A stretch of 6,494 nucleotides of DNA from Gemmatimonadota bacterium (GTDB lineage Bacteria; Gemmatimonadota; Gemmatimonadetes; Gemmatimonadales; Gemmatimonadaceae), in contig PKVB01000154.1 of the NCBI GenBank assembly GCA_003131365.1, forward strand, positions 7,199 through 13,692. Reading direction: 5' to 3'. Below are positions 5,042 through 6,494 of this stretch, in pieces. The number at the start of each line of letters is the position of its first letter. Within the stretch, counting starts at the first letter, position 1. The translations under genes and the position numbers were made by a program. The notes under the pieces were generated by a model. The model searched no databases and had not been told where the DNA came from. It saw nothing but the letters and a program-made list of their open reading frames with translations.

Positions 5042-6494
5042 GCCTTTTGCTCCTCGATCGCCTGCTGCAGCTCGGCGGGCAACGGCGGGATCGGCTGTCG
5101 GACGAGCTGCATCGCTCCATCCGTCCCCTTGGTCAGCACGATGTTGCACCCGGCGAACGCGGGGTCCTTGTCCGGATAGTCGTCGCGAAAATGGCCGCCG
5201 CGGCTTTCGCGGCGCTCGAGCGCGGCTCGGGTGATCGCTTCGGATACCGCCATCAGGTTGGGGAGATCCATCGCGGTGTGCCAGCCCGGATTGTATTCGC
5301 GATTGCCCGCGACGCCGACTGCCGACACGCGCCGAGCCAGTGCGGCGAGGCCGTCCAACGCACCCCGCATCTCGTCTTCCCGGCGGACGATGCCGACGAG
5401 GTCCTGCATCATCACCTGCAGATCACGCTGGATATCATACGGTCCTTCACCGCCGGCAACGCGATCGAACGGGGCGAGCGCGGCGCGTGCCACGCGATCG
5501 ACTTCGCCGGCATCAACCCGTCCCGCGTCGTGCCGTTGCGCGAATTGCGCCGCATGCTCGCCGGCGCGTTTGCCGAACACCAGCAGGTCCGACAGGGAGT
5601 TGCCGCCGAGGCGATTGGCGCCGTGCAGCCCGGCGGCGCATTCCCCGGCAGCAAACAGGCCTGGCAGAGTCGTCATCTGGGTATCGCCGTCGACCCGGAT
5701 CCCGCCCATCATGTAGTGCGTCGTTGGCCCGATCTCCATCGGTTCGCTGGTGATGTCGATGTCCGCCAGTTGCTTGAACTGATGGTACATGCTGGGGAGC
5801 TTCTTCCGGATGTGCTCGGCCGCGTTGGGCAGCTTCTCCCTGATCCACGCGATGTCGAGATAGACCCCGCCATGCGGTGATCCCCGCCCGGCACGGACCT
5901 CGCGCATGATGCATCGCGCGACATGGTCGCGCGTGAGCAGTTCCGGCGGGCGCCGCGCATTCTTGTCGCCCTGAACGTATCGCCATCCTTCCTCGGGCGT
6001 GTCGGCAGTCTGGCTGCGATAGTTCTCGGGGATGTCATCGAACATGAAGCGGCGGCCTTCGCTGTTGCGCAGCACGCCGCCCTCGCCGCGCACCGCTTCG
6101 GTGACCAAGAGACCCCGCACGCTCAGTGGCCACACCATGCCGGTAGGATGGAACTGCACGAACTCCATATCCTGCAGTGCCGCGCCGGCGTTGTAGGCGA
6201 GCATTTGCCCGTCGGCGGTGTATTCCCAGCTATTGCTGGTCACGCTGAACGCGCGACCCACGCCACCGGTCGCCAGTATGACCGCCCTCGCGTGGAACAG
6301 ACGGAAACGCCCATGTTCGCGGTCGTACGCGACGGCGCCGCACACGCGGTTGCCGTCGGTGAGTAGCGCGATGACAGTGACTTCCATGTGGACGTCGATG
6401 CCGAGGTGGACGGCGTGATCCTGCAGCGTGCGGATCATCTCGAGGCCCGTGCGATCGCCGACGTGCGCGAGTCGCGGATATTTGTGGCCGCCGA
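5038..6494 (-). CDS. sdhA: Succinate dehydrogenase / fumarate reductase flavoprotein subunit (N-terminus outside window)
   Basis: SdhA oxidises succinate to fumarate on FAD as part of respiratory complex II in the TCA cycle. About 484 codons are visible, and the frame stays open through the right edge (reading GGHKYPRLAHVGDRTGLE before the Met at 6438), so the start lies outside. The N-terminal FAD GxGxxG motif and the flavin-linking His region are therefore not seen. Counting from the codon at 6492, visible catalytic elements are FVQFHPTG (His115), AVRGEGG (Arg135), THYMMGG (His259), AAGECAAGLHGANRLGGNSL (Arg294), and the C-terminal helical domain with EYNPGWHTAMDL. These match the substrate-binding His and Arg residues of E. 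coli SdhA (H242, R286, H354, R399). Direction of reaction (dehydrogenase or fumarate reductase) cannot be read from this part alone. The stop overlaps the sdhB start by four bases. Confidence 0.97.
   Translation of the reverse strand, partial: GGHKYPRLAHVGDRTGLEMIRTLQDHAVHLGIDVHMEVTVIALLTDGNRVCGAVAYDREHGRFRLFHARAVILATGGVGRAFSVTSNSWEYTADGQMLAYNAGAALQDMEFVQFHPTGMVWPLSVRGLLVTEAVRGEGGVLRNSEGRRFMFDDIPENYRSQTADTPEEGWRYVQGDKNARRPPELLTRDHVARCIMREVRAGRGSPHGGVYLDIAWIREKLPNAAEHIRKKLPSMYHQFKQLADIDITSEPMEIGPTTHYMMGGIRVDGDTQMTTLPGLFAAGECAAGLHGANRLGGNSLSDLLVFGKRAGEHAAQFAQRHDAGRVDAGEVDRVARAALAPFDRVAGGEGPYDIQRDLQVMMQDLVGIVRREDEMRGALDGLAALARRVSAVGVAGNREYNPGWHTAMDLPNLMAVSEAITRAALERRESRGGHFRDDYPDKDPAFAGCNIVLTKGTDGAMQLVRQPIPPLPAELQQAIEEQKA
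5050..5055 (-). promoter_or_regulatory. Shine-Dalgarno of sdhB
   Basis: GAGGAG on the minus strand lies eight bases before the ATG at 5041, within the last codons of sdhA. It decides the sdhB start against the in-frame start at 5149. Confidence 0.8.

Noticed and set aside
4343..5179. Plus-strand ORF (278 codons) opposite sdhB
   Set aside because: It is antisense to sdhB, whose complete cysteine motifs fix the real frame; its translation shows no family features.
5047..5880. Plus-strand ORF (277 codons) opposite sdhA
   Set aside because: It is antisense to the sdhA active-site motifs and shows no family features of its own.
6436..6438. Met at 6438 as the start of sdhA
   Set aside because: The frame continues upstream to the window edge with typical SdhA sequence, and the FAD-binding N-terminus would be missing, so this Met is internal.
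1..6494. Mobile elements, tRNA or rRNA genes, CRISPR arrays, toxin-antitoxin or phage genes
   Set aside because: Read on both strands, no transposase, integrase, direct-repeat array or RNA gene signature was found; the layout is that of ordinary chromosomal genes.

Overview
The window is a GC-rich bacterial segment with tightly packed genes. It most resembles a Gemmatimonadota or related soil lineage. Two things suggest this, without proving it. The first is a secreted protein with three carboxypeptidase-regulatory-like (CarboxypepD_reg) domains and a TonB plug domain but no beta-barrel, an architecture I associate with that phylum. The second is succinate dehydrogenase subunits of the type also found in Actinobacteria. 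No mobile element, tRNA, rRNA or CRISPR array is visible.

Left part (plus strand, 1-1334): the end of a gene for a PAS-PAS-GGDEF diguanylate cyclase. Its frame is open to the window's left edge, so the true start probably lies outside. The catalytic GGDEF motif and an RxxD inhibitory site are intact.

Right part (minus strand, read from 6494 down to 1316): sdhA (N-terminus cut by the right edge), sdhB, a small TPR-like cytoplasmic protein, the CarboxypepD_reg/plug protein, a Cu/Zn superoxide dismutase lipoprotein (sodC), and a small unrecognised gene. sdhA/sdhB overlap by 4 bases (ATGA), sdhB/TPR by 4 bases (GTGA), TPR/plug by 1 base (TGATG), and plug/sodC are 26 bases apart. The first five genes therefore look like one translationally coupled operon that places respiratory complex II genes with two exported proteins, one of them an extracytoplasmic superoxide scavenger.

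The 162-base gap after sodC (1568-1729) is the only sizeable intergenic space. It holds an 11-bp perfect inverted repeat, a TTGACA hexamer that could be a -35 box, and a very GC-rich segment that may be a dispersed repeat. The small gene beyond it converges on the diguanylate cyclase gene and overlaps it by 19 bases.

Points of most interest are the unusual operon content, a small hairpin that presents the sodC ribosome binding site directly before the ATG, the inverted repeat after sodC, and a 10-bp perfect hairpin inside the diguanylate cyclase coding sequence.
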